64,000 nucleotides of DNA from JAAXVQ01 sp964604705. Its GTDB lineage: Bacteria; Oederibacteriota; JAAXVQ01. Below, in pieces: positions 16,759 through 25,243 of this stretch. The number at the start of each line of letters is the position of its first letter. Position 1 is the stretch's first letter. The notes beneath the pieces were generated by a model, which worked only from the letters and a program-made list of their open reading frames with translations, had not been told where the DNA came from and did not search any database. The DNA lies in assembly GCA_964604705.1 (NCBI GenBank), contig CAZSAP010000001.1, forward strand, positions 310,001 to 374,000, written 5' to 3'. The translations under genes were made by a program, and so were the position numbers.

Positions 16759-18276
16759 CTATTTCCCCTGCTTGAAGGACTCATCCACCTGAACAAGTTT
16801 GTATACTTTCTTGGTTTTATCTTCTTTCAAACCAATATAGTGAAAACCCGCATCACCATCAAATACAATTTGGGCTCCCGCAATATCATCGTACGCCGGG
16901 CTTTCTTTCCCATCTACAACCGCAAATACCTTGCCATTCAATTTCGCGGCATACGCAACATGTTTCCCGTCTTCGGAAAATACCGGCGGCCAAGCATCGC
17001 CGTATTGACTCTTTGCTTTTCCATCCACTACCACCGAGGGACGGCCACCTTTAACTACAACATAGCCAAAACGTTTGCCGTCCTTGCTAAACACTGTCTT
17101 TCCGGCAAAAAAGTAGCTACCCGCTTTCTTGCCATCCATCACCACTGAATAATCGCCGTCTATTTTCCCCACATACACCAAACGTGACGGCGCAGGACTG
17201 AACACCATTTTATCTTTCTCAATTTCATCAAACGGAAGCCCAGGTTGATCGTCCAACACCACTGCAACCGTTTTTTCCTTAACATTTTTTTCGGTTTGAG
17301 CTATAAAGGCGAGATGAAGGCTATCCGGGCTAAACATCAAACTGCCTTTGACAATGGTTGCAAAGGGCTTCCCTGATTTTCCATCGACTACCACACTCTT
17401 CTGTTTCTTATTTTTCGCAACAAACGCAATGCGCTCGCTGTTCGGACTGAATTGAATACTGCCTTCTTCGATGGCCTCAACTCCGTTGTTCTCCACTCCA
17501 TTGATCACAACGACTTCTTGAATATCCACCACGGCTCGGTAGGCCAGTTTTTGGCTATCAGGGCTAAAGACAGGATCCCCAATTAAGCCGTAAGTCTTTT
17601 CCTTTTTACCGTCGCGAACAACATATTCCTTATTCCCCGATTTCACCCGATACGCAACATGCTGACTGTCCGGCGAAAAAACCACAGTTCCAACTTCATC
17701 TGCTGCTGGACTAGGTTTGCCGTCCACAACCGCAATCCATTTGCCCCCTGACTGAGCAAGGTAAGCGATACGTTTGCCGTTCGCACTAAATATGGGGTAC
17801 TCTACTTTTTCGTATTTCGGGCCCGCTTGCCCATTGACGACCAAGCATTGTTTGCCACCCGAACGCGGAATGTACGTAGCTTTTAATCCTTCAGGTCCAA
17901 AGGTTGGGGCCGCTATGGCCTCATATTTAGGACTTTCTTTGCCATCGAGTACAGCGACCCACTGCTTCCCTTGTCGTGCTCCGTAAAGTACTCGTTTATT
18001 GTCCGGTGAAAAAACCACACCCCCAATTTCATCGTAACGTTTCCCTTCATTTCCATCAATGTTGACAAACTGCTTTTTTCCATCATCCGCCAAAAACACA
18101 ATTCGCCGAGCATCTGAACTGGACATCATGTTTTCATAAGCCGTTACAGGCATGCTTGCAATTTCGGTTTCTTTCTGCGTCCGATCCTTTGCCGGAACAT
18201 GCACATTGGAGGCACAGCCAAATAGCAGCAAAACCATTCCAACCACTGTCCAACATTTGTATTTACGTACGTGCAT
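16759..18276 (-). CDS. Lipoprotein with TolB/WD40-like beta-propeller repeats
   Basis: A 505-residue protein. The start at 18276 follows an excellent ribosome site (AAGGAGGG), although the frame is open to 18342. A signal peptide ends in the lipobox LLFGC, so it should be anchored to the outer leaflet or outer membrane. The mature part is about 11 copies of a 40-residue unit with the pattern VFSPDSKRVAYVA followed by VVDGK. This resembles PD40/WD40-like propeller blades such as those of TolB, but the DGK refrain is unusual. It probably serves as a binding scaffold; the ligand is unknown. First gene of an operon with the membrane protein at 16252. Confidence 0.82.
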   Translation of the reverse strand: MHVRKYKCWTVVGMVLLLFGCASNVHVPAKDRTQKETEIASMPVTAYENMMSSSDARRIVFLADDGKKQFVNIDGNEGKRYDEIGGVVFSPDNKRVLYGARQGKQWVAVLDGKESPKYEAIAAPTFGPEGLKATYIPRSGGKQCLVVNGQAGPKYEKVEYPIFSANGKRIAYLAQSGGKWIAVVDGKPSPAADEVGTVVFSPDSQHVAYRVKSGNKEYVVRDGKKEKTYGLIGDPVFSPDSQKLAYRAVVDIQEVVVINGVENNGVEAIEEGSIQFSPNSERIAFVAKNKKQKSVVVDGKSGKPFATIVKGSLMFSPDSLHLAFIAQTEKNVKEKTVAVVLDDQPGLPFDEIEKDKMVFSPAPSRLVYVGKIDGDYSVVMDGKKAGSYFFAGKTVFSKDGKRFGYVVVKGGRPSVVVDGKAKSQYGDAWPPVFSEDGKHVAYAAKLNGKVFAVVDGKESPAYDDIAGAQIVFDGDAGFHYIGLKEDKTKKVYKLVQVDESFKQGK

Positions 18277-18437
18277 AATCCCTCCTTGGATGATGGCGTC
18301 CATCCTAAACCCCAGTCTGATGAACACGCCCATATATAACAAAGTTACGGTAGTATTTTCTCTTTTTTAAAGTTCAGGTGCAAGAAAGAAGTGTTTTTTA
18401 TTGGTCAGTAAGAGGATGGCAGGATAAAAATCAGCTT

Positions 18438-18848
18438 TCAATTCAAGACATTTTTTCCGTCTGAAGGCAAAATCCCACGTGTTTGTAAATGACGCCGCAT
18501 GTTTTCCAGAGTGATTCGAATGCGATCGACATCGAACGGTTTGGTAATATAATCAAACGCACCTAAGGCTTTCACACGATCAACCACCGTGCGATCGTTT
18601 ACAGCCGAAAGCATACATACTTCAACATTTTGATTGAACGCTTTAATCTTCTCGAGTGTTTCAATCCCATCCATCCCAGGCATCAAAACATCTAAAAAAA
18701 CCATATACGTCTCACCTTGCTGAAGCTTTTCCAGAGTCTCGACTCCTGAGGCAGCTTCCTCAACCGTAAAGTCATCTTCCAACAACATTTTTATGGATTC
18801 ACGAATACTTCGTGCATCATCTGTAATCATAACACTGGTCTTCGACAT
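18438..18848 (-). CDS. Single-domain response regulator (CheY-like)
   Basis: A 136-residue receiver domain with no output domain. It has the acidic pair in TDDARS, the phospho-acceptor Asp in VFLDVLMPG, the conserved Ser in CMLSAV and Lys in TKPFD. Such proteins pass phosphate to, or bind, a separate partner. A G-rich ribosome site precedes the ATG at 18848; the codon before it is an in-frame GTG. The cognate kinase is not adjacent; the hybrid kinase at 9.5 kb is one possible but unproven partner. Confidence 0.9.
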   Translation of the reverse strand: MSKTSVMITDDARSIRESIKMLLEDDFTVEEAASGVETLEKLQQGETYMVFLDVLMPGMDGIETLEKIKAFNQNVEVCMLSAVNDRTVVDRVKALGAFDYITKPFDVDRIRITLENMRRHLQTRGILPSDGKNVLN

Positions 18849-18925
18849 CACAGCCCCCCCGAAAACATTAAGAAACTAATACGTTAAAAGAAAACCGCTA
18901 TAATTTCAACTGGTTTTCAACATTT

Positions 18926-19858
18926 TTACTTCTGCGCCGTTTCCGTTGTCCCCGCAGCAACATTTAAGCTTGGAATCCCAGAAACACTTTCCGCTTCTAC
19001 AGAATTCCCGTCTGGAGTCGGAAGCACGTTAGATGTATTTTTAACCACCACAAAAACCTCTTCTTCACGTTCCTCATCCTTAATCCACGCTGGCAATTCA
19101 ACGTTTTCCGAGGTGTTTTCCGGAAGTTCCCCCCAACGTTCCAATCGACTCCGGATCATGGTGGTGCGCCAACTAAGATAGCGCCCTTCCTGCAAAGGAG
19201 AATGCCGCAACGGTGAGGGCAGCACGGCGGCTAAACGCACGGCTTCCTCCAGGGTTAGGTCGGCTGCCGATTTGCCAAAATATTCCCGAGCCGCCGCTTC
19301 CGCACCAAAAATCCCCGGCCCCCACTCCGCGATATTCAAGTATATTTCCAGTATTCTCTTTTTGCTCAGCGTCCGATCCAAGCGAAACGCCAAGATCATT
19401 TCCTTGAGTTTACGCAAAAGATATTTACGGGGTGAAAGAAAAAGGTTTTTCGCCACTTGTTGTGTGAGCGTGCTCCCACCGCGAGCGTATCGCCCACGTT
19501 TCCAATTGTCCTTTGCACTCGACCACATTTCATCAAAATCCACACCATGATGCTCGTAGAACGTATCGTCCTCGGCAATCAAAACCGCCTTTTGCAAATA
19601 AATGGAAATTTTGCTTAACGAAACCCACTGCTGCTTAATGCGGTATCTTCGATGTTTGTGTTTGGCTTGCGACTGACGAAACTTCATCATGTACGTCAAT
19701 TTCGGATTCCGATCCCGCAGATAGCTTAACGAAAAAGGCCAACTCAGCCAAAGCAAACCGCCCAAGACCAAACCCGACACACCCCAAACAACCACGCGTC
19801 GTCCTCGCGGTGTTCGAAACCAGGTCCACCATTGTATTATTTTTTCAAACCCAATCAT
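18926..19858 (-). CDS. mtgA: Monofunctional biosynthetic peptidoglycan transglycosylase
   Basis: A 310-residue GT51 enzyme that polymerises lipid II. One N-terminal membrane helix (about 23-45) is followed by the catalytic domain with AEDDTFYEHHGVDFDEM (catalytic Glu), RGGSTLTQQVAKNLFL and RKLKEMILAFRLDRTLSKKRILEIYLN, all GT51 signatures. No penicillin-binding transpeptidase domain follows. The last 60 or so residues, rich in Glu, Ser and Thr, are an extra tail. It follows the RuBisCO-like gene by 30 nt on the same strand, with AAAAGGCGAG before the ATG. Confidence 0.92.
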   Translation of the reverse strand: MIGFEKIIQWWTWFRTPRGRRVVVWGVSGLVLGGLLWLSWPFSLSYLRDRNPKLTYMMKFRQSQAKHKHRRYRIKQQWVSLSKISIYLQKAVLIAEDDTFYEHHGVDFDEMWSSAKDNWKRGRYARGGSTLTQQVAKNLFLSPRKYLLRKLKEMILAFRLDRTLSKKRILEIYLNIAEWGPGIFGAEAAAREYFGKSAADLTLEEAVRLAAVLPSPLRHSPLQEGRYLSWRTTMIRSRLERWGELPENTSENVELPAWIKDEEREEEVFVVVKNTSNVLPTPDGNSVEAESVSGIPSLNVAAGTTETAQK

Positions 19859-19888
19859 TTCTCGCCTTTTCTCTCACAACACAGGCAC

Positions 19889-21052
19889 TTAATCACGTAC
19901 CGGATCCGTGAGTCGCTCATCAAATTCCGCACGGATCACACGCATAAATTCACGTGTACCCTCGGTTAACTCTTTATATTTCAACAATGCCCCGCCAATC
20001 AAATATACCGTATCCTGCCCATATTGTTCGGCCATGTTGGATATGCGTTCCAAAGTCATTCCACCGGCGGGAGCAGGGAGCGTCGGTCTGAATCCGGAAA
20101 ATGTATCCCGCAAGGCGTGCACAAGTTCATGGCATTCCATTTGGGTGAAACCAAAACGTCCACCGGCGTTGGGAAACACGGAAATATCCGAACCCAGCAG
20201 ACGAAAGATCTTGCCCAACAGCACAGCCGGAGTCATCCCATGACGCCGATCGTGAAAATGGGTTCCCGAAAAGGCGGGATGGGTCATGATCGCCAACGGG
20301 TATTTTCGAGCTAAATCACCCACCGTTGCCGGCCCTACCAAGAAAGGCGAAATTAATATCCCTTGCACTTTGTGCGCCAGGGCAAATTCCACTTGGGTGA
20401 TGACTTGATCATAATTGCCAATCACATTTGGAAAATACAATGTCCGCTTGCCGGTTTGTGCTTCTACTGTATTCAAGGCGTCCTGACACCGAGCTACCCG
20501 TTCTCGAAACGGGCAAAAAGATTGATCGCCCAATCCATGGTCATCTTTAATCAGGTCGCCCTCTCCCAAAGCAAACGCAGTGGCTTGCATGGCCAACTCT
20601 TGCGGCGACGTTCCCATGGGTTTGAGTGCCGTCGTTGCCAAGGGACGCCCGTAAACACCCAGGCAGGCCCGTATTCCCTCGATCCCCCAACGTGGCCCAG
20701 GCATGGTCTCAACAAATCTCTGCGGCAACCGAAAGTCAACAACGCAAACATTGTTCTTAATGGAACTATTCCCAAAAAGCACATTTAAAAATTGCGGGAT
20801 TTGAAACCCCGTTACTTCGGGTGGATATCCAATCGTAACGTAGAACGCATCCCTACGATTTTCCACCGGCAAAATCTCCAACACTTTCCCTATCACACGT
20901 TCCCAAAGCGTCTTGTCATACACACACTCTTCAGGAATTTCCACGGTTTGTTCCAACGCAAGCTCTCGGCTTAGTTTGACAATATCCATCCCGGATTCAA
21001 GTGTAATCCGATATACCACTTCTATATAGTCCGACTGCAGCCATCCGGGCAT
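19889..21052 (-). CDS. RuBisCO-like protein (form IV)
   Basis: A 387-residue homologue of the RuBisCO large subunit. Recognisable motifs are TTALKPMGTS (Lys144, matching the K175 position) and GEGDLIKDDHGL (Lys169-Asp170-Asp171, matching the carbamylated lysine and its metal ligand). Changes rule out carbon fixation: the glutamate of KDDE is His172, and loop 6 reads FPNAGGRFGF with no catalytic lysine. Known RuBisCO-like proteins act as enolases or isomerases in methionine salvage, or in apiose-type sugar catabolism. No pathway genes are nearby, so the reaction is unknown. It starts 3 nt after the hydrolase gene. Confidence 0.9.
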   Translation of the reverse strand: MPGWLQSDYIEVVYRITLESGMDIVKLSRELALEQTVEIPEECVYDKTLWERVIGKVLEILPVENRRDAFYVTIGYPPEVTGFQIPQFLNVLFGNSSIKNNVCVVDFRLPQRFVETMPGPRWGIEGIRACLGVYGRPLATTALKPMGTSPQELAMQATAFALGEGDLIKDDHGLGDQSFCPFRERVARCQDALNTVEAQTGKRTLYFPNVIGNYDQVITQVEFALAHKVQGILISPFLVGPATVGDLARKYPLAIMTHPAFSGTHFHDRRHGMTPAVLLGKIFRLLGSDISVFPNAGGRFGFTQMECHELVHALRDTFSGFRPTLPAPAGGMTLERISNMAEQYGQDTVYLIGGALLKYKELTEGTREFMRVIRAEFDERLTDPVRD

Positions 21053-21055
21053 ACG

Positions 21056-22006
21056 CTATTTGCTTCCTTTCGCCACAGGTATCACAGACGAATGATCCTG
21101 TATCCATTCGCGCATAAGCAGCAAAACCTCGTTTTGGGTTGATCGATACAAACTCAAGACATGCCGTGTATGTTGCCAGGTCCGCAGATCAAAAACACGC
21201 ATGCGAATATCGGTCGTTCCCAAGTGACGCCCTAGATAAAAAATATTTTCAAAAGGAACCGTTTTGTCACCACGCGAATGCATCAGTAAAACCGGCACCC
21301 GCACGTGTTCCAACTCATTGCGTACAGCATACATCCCCATCTTAAGGCTATGAACTTGCCGCAGAAACTTAACGCCTCTGAAGCCAACCCAAACAGCCCC
21401 ATCCTGATCCGCGGTTGACTCCGCAGATTTTATCTCCGGCAACCCCCAAGCTAAAAACCTCGATATATACAACCGCCAATCGTATAGCACTCCCGCTCCC
21501 AAAACATGATTTAAAAATACCGGTGTTGATATCAGAACCAATCCGTCCGGAGCCTTATCCACTGGTAGTGTTTGGGCCAAACGTAATGCCAAGACGCCGC
21601 CCATGGATTGCCCGCCAATAAACACCCGCCGATATTTCGGACGTTGCTTTATATATTCATCGCGGGCAAATGCCAACCATTGCGAAAAATAGGCATTGCG
21701 CATGGCTTCGTGCGTAGTACCAAACCCAGGCAGTAAAGGAACCACAACATCGTAATCCAGGCTTAAGGTGTCCGCCATGGCACGAAATTCCTGCGGTGAA
21801 GAAGGAAACCCGTGAAATAGAATAATCAAAGTGTCATGCCCAGGACGACTTTTACTAATCGGGGCTACGGCTGGGGAAAAATATTGTTTCGGGTCAGGGA
21901 CACTATATTCCATGGATTCATGATAAAATGCCGGAGTTTCATTGAGCCAGTAAATGACCCCAAACAATGATGCCAAAAGAAAAGCAGCTCTCACCAATCG
22001 TTTCAT
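21056..22006 (-). CDS. Alpha/beta hydrolase with N-terminal signal or anchor
   Basis: A 316-residue serine hydrolase. An N-terminal hydrophobic stretch (AAFLLASLFGVIYWL) is a signal anchor or signal peptide. The oxyanion motif is FHGFPSS, the nucleophile elbow is GGQSMGG, the acid is probably Asp in HSRGDKTVP and the base His in WQHTRHV. It resembles monoacylglycerol lipases and carboxylesterases. It overlaps no gene but is 3 nt from the RuBisCO-like gene, so the two are translated from one message. A link in substrate is possible but not shown. Confidence 0.85.
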   Translation of the reverse strand: MKRLVRAAFLLASLFGVIYWLNETPAFYHESMEYSVPDPKQYFSPAVAPISKSRPGHDTLIILFHGFPSSPQEFRAMADTLSLDYDVVVPLLPGFGTTHEAMRNAYFSQWLAFARDEYIKQRPKYRRVFIGGQSMGGVLALRLAQTLPVDKAPDGLVLISTPVFLNHVLGAGVLYDWRLYISRFLAWGLPEIKSAESTADQDGAVWVGFRGVKFLRQVHSLKMGMYAVRNELEHVRVPVLLMHSRGDKTVPFENIFYLGRHLGTTDIRMRVFDLRTWQHTRHVLSLYRSTQNEVLLLMREWIQDHSSVIPVAKGSK

Positions 22007-22087
22007 ATCTCAGCCCTCGTGTGAAAATAAAGTCGTCATTATGACTTAAAACCTTTTGTTTTGCGACGTTTTTCTAGAAACGAAGGT

Positions 22088-22119
22088 AAAAAAAAAGCTG
22101 ATCCATAATGGACCAGCTT
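22088..22119 (-). terminator. Rho-independent terminator
   Basis: On the minus strand a 12-bp stem with one G-T pair is followed by a run of nine T. It lies 33 nt past the stop of the small ORF at 22152 and upstream of the hydrolase gene, separating the two transcripts. Confidence 0.75.
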
Positions 22120-22151
22120 CCCCCTCCGGCTAACCACCGGACACGAACCAG

Positions 22152-22355
22152 TTAATTCAATACAGCTGCATCAAGACGTTTCGGCCACTTTTGCTTGATA
22201 AAATCAAGCACCCGGCTAAATTGCCAGGTTGTATCTGAAACGGTTTCGTTCAAAAAAGCGAATAATTTAGAGTGTTCTTCAGCTCGAATGTGTTTAAAAT
22301 AATTCCGATCACCAAAAATAATGAATTTTGTTTCCGCTTCCGGATGCAGCAACAT
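22152..22355 (-). CDS. Small protein of unknown function
   Basis: A 67-residue open frame starting MLLHPEAETK. GGGGTGA sits 7 nt before the ATG, and a good terminator follows, which together support a real gene. The sequence is mostly charged and amphipathic (EEHSKLFAFLNETV) with no membrane segment or known motif. An in-frame GTG lies four codons upstream. Confidence 0.5.
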   Translation of the reverse strand: MLLHPEAETKFIIFGDRNYFKHIRAEEHSKLFAFLNETVSDTTWQFSRVLDFIKQKWPKRLDAAVLN

Positions 22356-22441
22356 GGTACGTATCACCCCGCTACTTTAAAATTCCATGAATTAAGTCTA
22401 GCATGCTTAAGTCTAAAAATCAAATACCGATACTCTTGTAA

Positions 22442-23173
22442 TTATCTCCCTAAAAAGTCGCGTGGACGCGCCCACCATCGTTCAACACAGTTGAAAAAAA
22501 GCCTAAATCTCGTATGCCATTGATTTCTTACAGGCCGATCCACCATAGGCACTTTAGGCAAACTCGGTATCCAAAGCCTAATGTCCGAACGCCCTATTGC
22601 CTCCAAACACGTTTGTGCGACCCAGGCCGCGCGTGGTAACTGGAGATCATGCGCAACGACAAGAATCTGTTTAGCCTCCTGTACCCACTCAAGTAAAAAG
22701 GCCAAGCGAAGCGCCGACCGCGTATTCACATACGTTCGTTCATTGTGTTCATGCATCCGTTTCCAATGCCGCTGTTGCTCTGTACTTCCCGCCAGCCATA
22801 TACCTTCTTGTACGATACATCGTCTATCCAAGCCATTCTCGTTTAGCCATTTCACCAAAAATTCGTTTGCCGCACCAGGAGCGTCGTGAGTGTTCAACCG
22901 TGTGTATCCAAAACCCAAGACCAAGACTACATCCGGCATCAAACCTTTATCTTTATCCCAAAGACCGATATTATTTCTAAATGGGCGCCAGTATCGCTCC
23001 GGGAACGCACCTACCAGGATACCCAGAACAATCGACATCAGTCCCCAGCAAATTATTTTCATTTCGAGATTAAATGGTAAAAGCCAAAACACCATCGAGC
23101 TGACGATAAGCCAAACAGCATGTGGGATGAATATTTTCCAACCGTCGATCAAACCCCGAATGGTTCTTAGCAT
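22442..23173 (-). CDS. DUF218 (YdcF/SanA/ElyC-like) membrane protein
   Basis: A 243-residue protein. Two or three membrane helices fill the first 65 residues (WLIVSSMVFWLL, IICWGLMSIVLGILVG). A DUF218 domain follows: MPDVVLVLGFGY, ERTYVNTRSALRLAF and ILVVAHDLQLPRAAWVA fit the family pattern. DUF218 proteins act at the envelope in cell-wall or lipid-carrier homeostasis, but the exact reaction is not settled. The start at 23173 (ATG) follows AAAAGG; an in-frame GTG is four codons upstream. It lies 48 nt after the small Cys-pair protein gene. Confidence 0.78.
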   Translation of the reverse strand: MLRTIRGLIDGWKIFIPHAVWLIVSSMVFWLLPFNLEMKIICWGLMSIVLGILVGAFPERYWRPFRNNIGLWDKDKGLMPDVVLVLGFGYTRLNTHDAPGAANEFLVKWLNENGLDRRCIVQEGIWLAGSTEQQRHWKRMHEHNERTYVNTRSALRLAFLLEWVQEAKQILVVAHDLQLPRAAWVAQTCLEAIGRSDIRLWIPSLPKVPMVDRPVRNQWHTRFRLFFNCVERWWARPRDFLGR

Positions 23174-23221
23174 GTTTGCTCGCACCTTTTAAAACTCAGA
23201 TCACCCTCGTTGTAAGGACAT

Positions 23222-23584
23222 TCACTTCGCCGGCTTAACCCAGGTTGGTAAACGCCCGTATTTTTGATACCAAGCACGTGCTGCAGGAACTCCCGCAACG
23301 TCAAGCTCCACAGCCCCGCATCCTTCAGGGTTATTCCGGCGATAGGCGTCAAAACGAGCCTGTACGGCTTCAAACGCAAACATAGGACTGCATGCTTCGC
23401 ACACCAACCAGCCGCTCACCTGATGTATTTGCTGTTGAATAAACGTTCCAAACAAATCATCGTCAAAGGTATGTTTTCGGAGCATAAAGGCCCAATATTC
23501 AGTCCGCCCGACCACTTGTCGTGTAGTCAAGGCATACCCATCCGAAAACTCTATATTGCGACTACATATATCGCACAACGGCAT
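23222..23584 (-). CDS. Small protein with two CxxC pairs, unknown function
   Basis: A 120-residue protein. An N-terminal CDICS and a later CEACS could jointly bind zinc. The C-terminal part (GVPAARAWYQKYGRLPTW) is conserved-looking but not recognised. The start at 23584 follows AAAGGGGA better than the upstream frame to 23605. No membrane segment is seen. Confidence 0.65.
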   Translation of the reverse strand: MPLCDICSRNIEFSDGYALTTRQVVGRTEYWAFMLRKHTFDDDLFGTFIQQQIHQVSGWLVCEACSPMFAFEAVQARFDAYRRNNPEGCGAVELDVAGVPAARAWYQKYGRLPTWVKPAK

Positions 23585-23700
23585 AACCAATCCCCTTTGC
23601 TTCAATCAGAAACCAATCTTATAAAACAACCGTTTCCAACAAGTTACAAGGTTCTGAGTGTTCTGCCCCACCCGACAAATATACAACCTCGGTACAATCG

Positions 23701-24117
23701 TTATTCACAAAACACCCTAACCTGCTGATTATCCTCTACAACATCAACCGTCATTTCCCCCAAGGCATTAATCAATTCCTCTATGTCTTCTGGACGAATT
23801 TTATCCAAGTCCAATTGAATCCCCTTATTATGCAGGGCTTGATTCATTTTTTCTTTAGCGGCCAAAGGCATAACCGATGCAAGTTTGACTCCCGCGCGTA
23901 AAATCTGCAAGGGAATTTTCACATTCACTTTGCTTCCACCAGGAGCCAATGGGTGTACCGTCACCATAAGATATTTCGGTTTGGCTGAAACCGCTTCGTT
24001 TCCGACTTTTACATCCGCCGAGTCCTTGTTCATGGCTTGTAATAAAGCCTCGGCTTCGGAAACGGTAATTTTCCCAGCGGCCAACATATCGAGTATTCGC
24101 CTGCGATTTTCCGACAT
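23701..24117 (-). CDS. SHOCT/YvlB-like regulatory domain protein
   Basis: A 138-residue protein. The first 30 residues (RRRILDMLAAGKITVSEAEALL) match the short amphipathic motif found at the N-terminus of YvlB-like envelope-stress proteins and in SHOCT-type domains. The middle (KYLMVTVHPL...KVNVKIPLQIL) is a beta-rich DUF found next to it. It may bind partners rather than catalyse. TAAGGAGG precedes the ATG. It is the last of four genes that appear to share a transcript with the DUF2089 protein and two small membrane proteins. Confidence 0.75.
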   Translation of the reverse strand: MSENRRRILDMLAAGKITVSEAEALLQAMNKDSADVKVGNEAVSAKPKYLMVTVHPLAPGGSKVNVKIPLQILRAGVKLASVMPLAAKEKMNQALHNKGIQLDLDKIRPEDIEELINALGEMTVDVVEDNQQVRVFCE

Positions 24118-24128
24118 AATCCGCCTCC

Positions 24129-24413
24129 TTAAATCAAATAAATGTGAATATATTCATGTGGTTGTTCAATCTCAAGAACCAACCCGCGTAAGGAGCAGCC
24201 CAGGGTATAGACCCCCCACGCAAATCGCATCCAACGACGACCCTCTTTTGTCCAAATCAAAAACAAGGCAATTACCAACCCCACCAATATAAGCGGAAGC
24301 AATAGAATCGATAAAAGCAGCCAGATCAAAAACAACGGAATCCACAATGATATCCGAGACCCCCGGTTCTTTTTGGTGACCACCTTAAGCCGCATCATGG
24401 ATGGTGGAAACAT
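24129..24413 (-). CDS. Small two-helix membrane protein
   Basis: A 94-residue protein with a long hydrophobic region (SLWIPLFLIWLLLSILLL then VGLVIALFLIW) making two membrane helices, flanked by basic residues. The ATG overlaps the stop of the DUF2089 gene by one base (TAATG). It is the middle of a DUF2089-membrane-SHOCT gene set of a kind seen in several anaerobes, where the regulator and a membrane partner are co-encoded. No specific function can be given. Confidence 0.75.
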   Translation of the reverse strand: MFPPSMMRLKVVTKKNRGSRISLWIPLFLIWLLLSILLLPLILVGLVIALFLIWTKEGRRWMRFAWGVYTLGCSLRGLVLEIEQPHEYIHIYLI

Positions 24414-24772
24414 TATTTCCTCAACCTTTCCAAAGCTTCTTGCACAGTTATCTCACCACGTTCCAATTGATCCAACGGCGACTCCTTACCAGCTGCCGAC
24501 TCTACATTTAAGAAATCAAATTGCTCGCCTAAACGATTCAATCGATTCTTAATCGTCGGATAACTCACGCCGAACATTTGTTCCATTTGTTTTATAGAAC
24601 CGTGTGTTTTTATAAAAGCCGCAACGAAGATTTGATCTTCCATAGTCAATTTAGCCAATGGGGGCAATTCAAATTCCCCTTCAATGGCAATGCCCCGGTC
24701 CACCAAACGCACTCGTTCAACTGCCAGCTTTTCCCCCTGAGTCATACGCGTCAAGTTTTGCCATTCCTGCAT
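24413..24772 (-). CDS. DUF2089-family predicted DNA-binding regulator
   Basis: A 119-residue protein. The core (IEGEFELPPLAKLTMED...FIKTHGSIKQMEQMFGVSYPTIKNRLNRL) is the DUF2089 helix-turn-helix. The family's usual N-terminal zinc ribbon is degenerate here, with no cysteines. A short C-terminal helix (LERGEITVQEALERLRK) repeats the SHOCT/YvlB motif of the protein encoded two genes downstream, suggesting the two proteins interact or share a ligand. The ATG at 24772 follows GGAGGTG; an in-frame GTG is seven codons earlier. Confidence 0.85.
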   Translation of the reverse strand: MQEWQNLTRMTQGEKLAVERVRLVDRGIAIEGEFELPPLAKLTMEDQIFVAAFIKTHGSIKQMEQMFGVSYPTIKNRLNRLGEQFDFLNVESAAGKESPLDQLERGEITVQEALERLRK

Positions 24773-24806
24773 CTCTTCCCACCTCCACTCCACAGTTCAA
24801 ACGATG

Positions 24807-25067
24807 CTATAGCCAAAATACAAACGATAACCAAATCCAAATATCAAAACTCAAATATAACTCCAAGCCTATCATTATTAAAAATAATGCACTCGATACA
24901 AACCAAACCACCAGACCTACATCCATTTGTTGATAGCGCTTAATGGACGATGCTTTATTTTGTTTCCCCCATATATCCTTGGCCACCCAAAGCCAAGGAA
25001 CTCCAATAAGCTTCATCTTCATTTCCAAACTATTTAGTATGGATCGGCCAGAAGTTCGAACCTTCAT
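24807..25067 (-). CDS. Small membrane protein, unknown
   Basis: An 86-residue protein with a basic N-terminal half and a strongly hydrophobic C-terminal 40 residues (about two helices: DVGLVVWFVSSALFLIMIGL and FDIWIWLSFVFWL). A strong ribosome site (AAAGGGGGCGG) and a consensus promoter upstream indicate that it leads the operon; the DUF2089 gene starts 34 nt after its stop. No family recognised. Confidence 0.65.
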   Translation of the reverse strand: MKVRTSGRSILNSLEMKMKLIGVPWLWVAKDIWGKQNKASSIKRYQQMDVGLVVWFVSSALFLIMIGLELYLSFDIWIWLSFVFWL

Positions 25068-25098
25068 AACCCGCCCCCTTTAATTAACTTCCAATACT

Positions 25099-25127
25099 TA
25101 TATACCTCGCTAGTTTATTAAAGTCAA
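25099..25127 (-). promoter_or_regulatory. Strong sigma70-like promoter for the 24807-23701 operon
   Basis: On the minus strand TTGACT (25122-25127) is followed after 17 nt by TATATA (25099-25104). The surrounding 25.08-25.24 kb DNA is very AT-rich and otherwise empty. Confidence 0.65.
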
Positions 25128-25243
25128 TTCAATTATTAAATTATTTAATAATTTCAATAAATTATATTTAAAATATTAATTACTTAAACCTTTAATTAAT
25201 TATAAGTATGCTCAAAACTATTAGTTTAAAAGAAAAACAAAGG

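Noticed and set aside
19889..21052. RuBisCO large subunit for carbon fixation
   Set aside because: The catalytic Glu of KDDE is His and loop 6 lacks its lysine, so it is a form IV RuBisCO-like protein.
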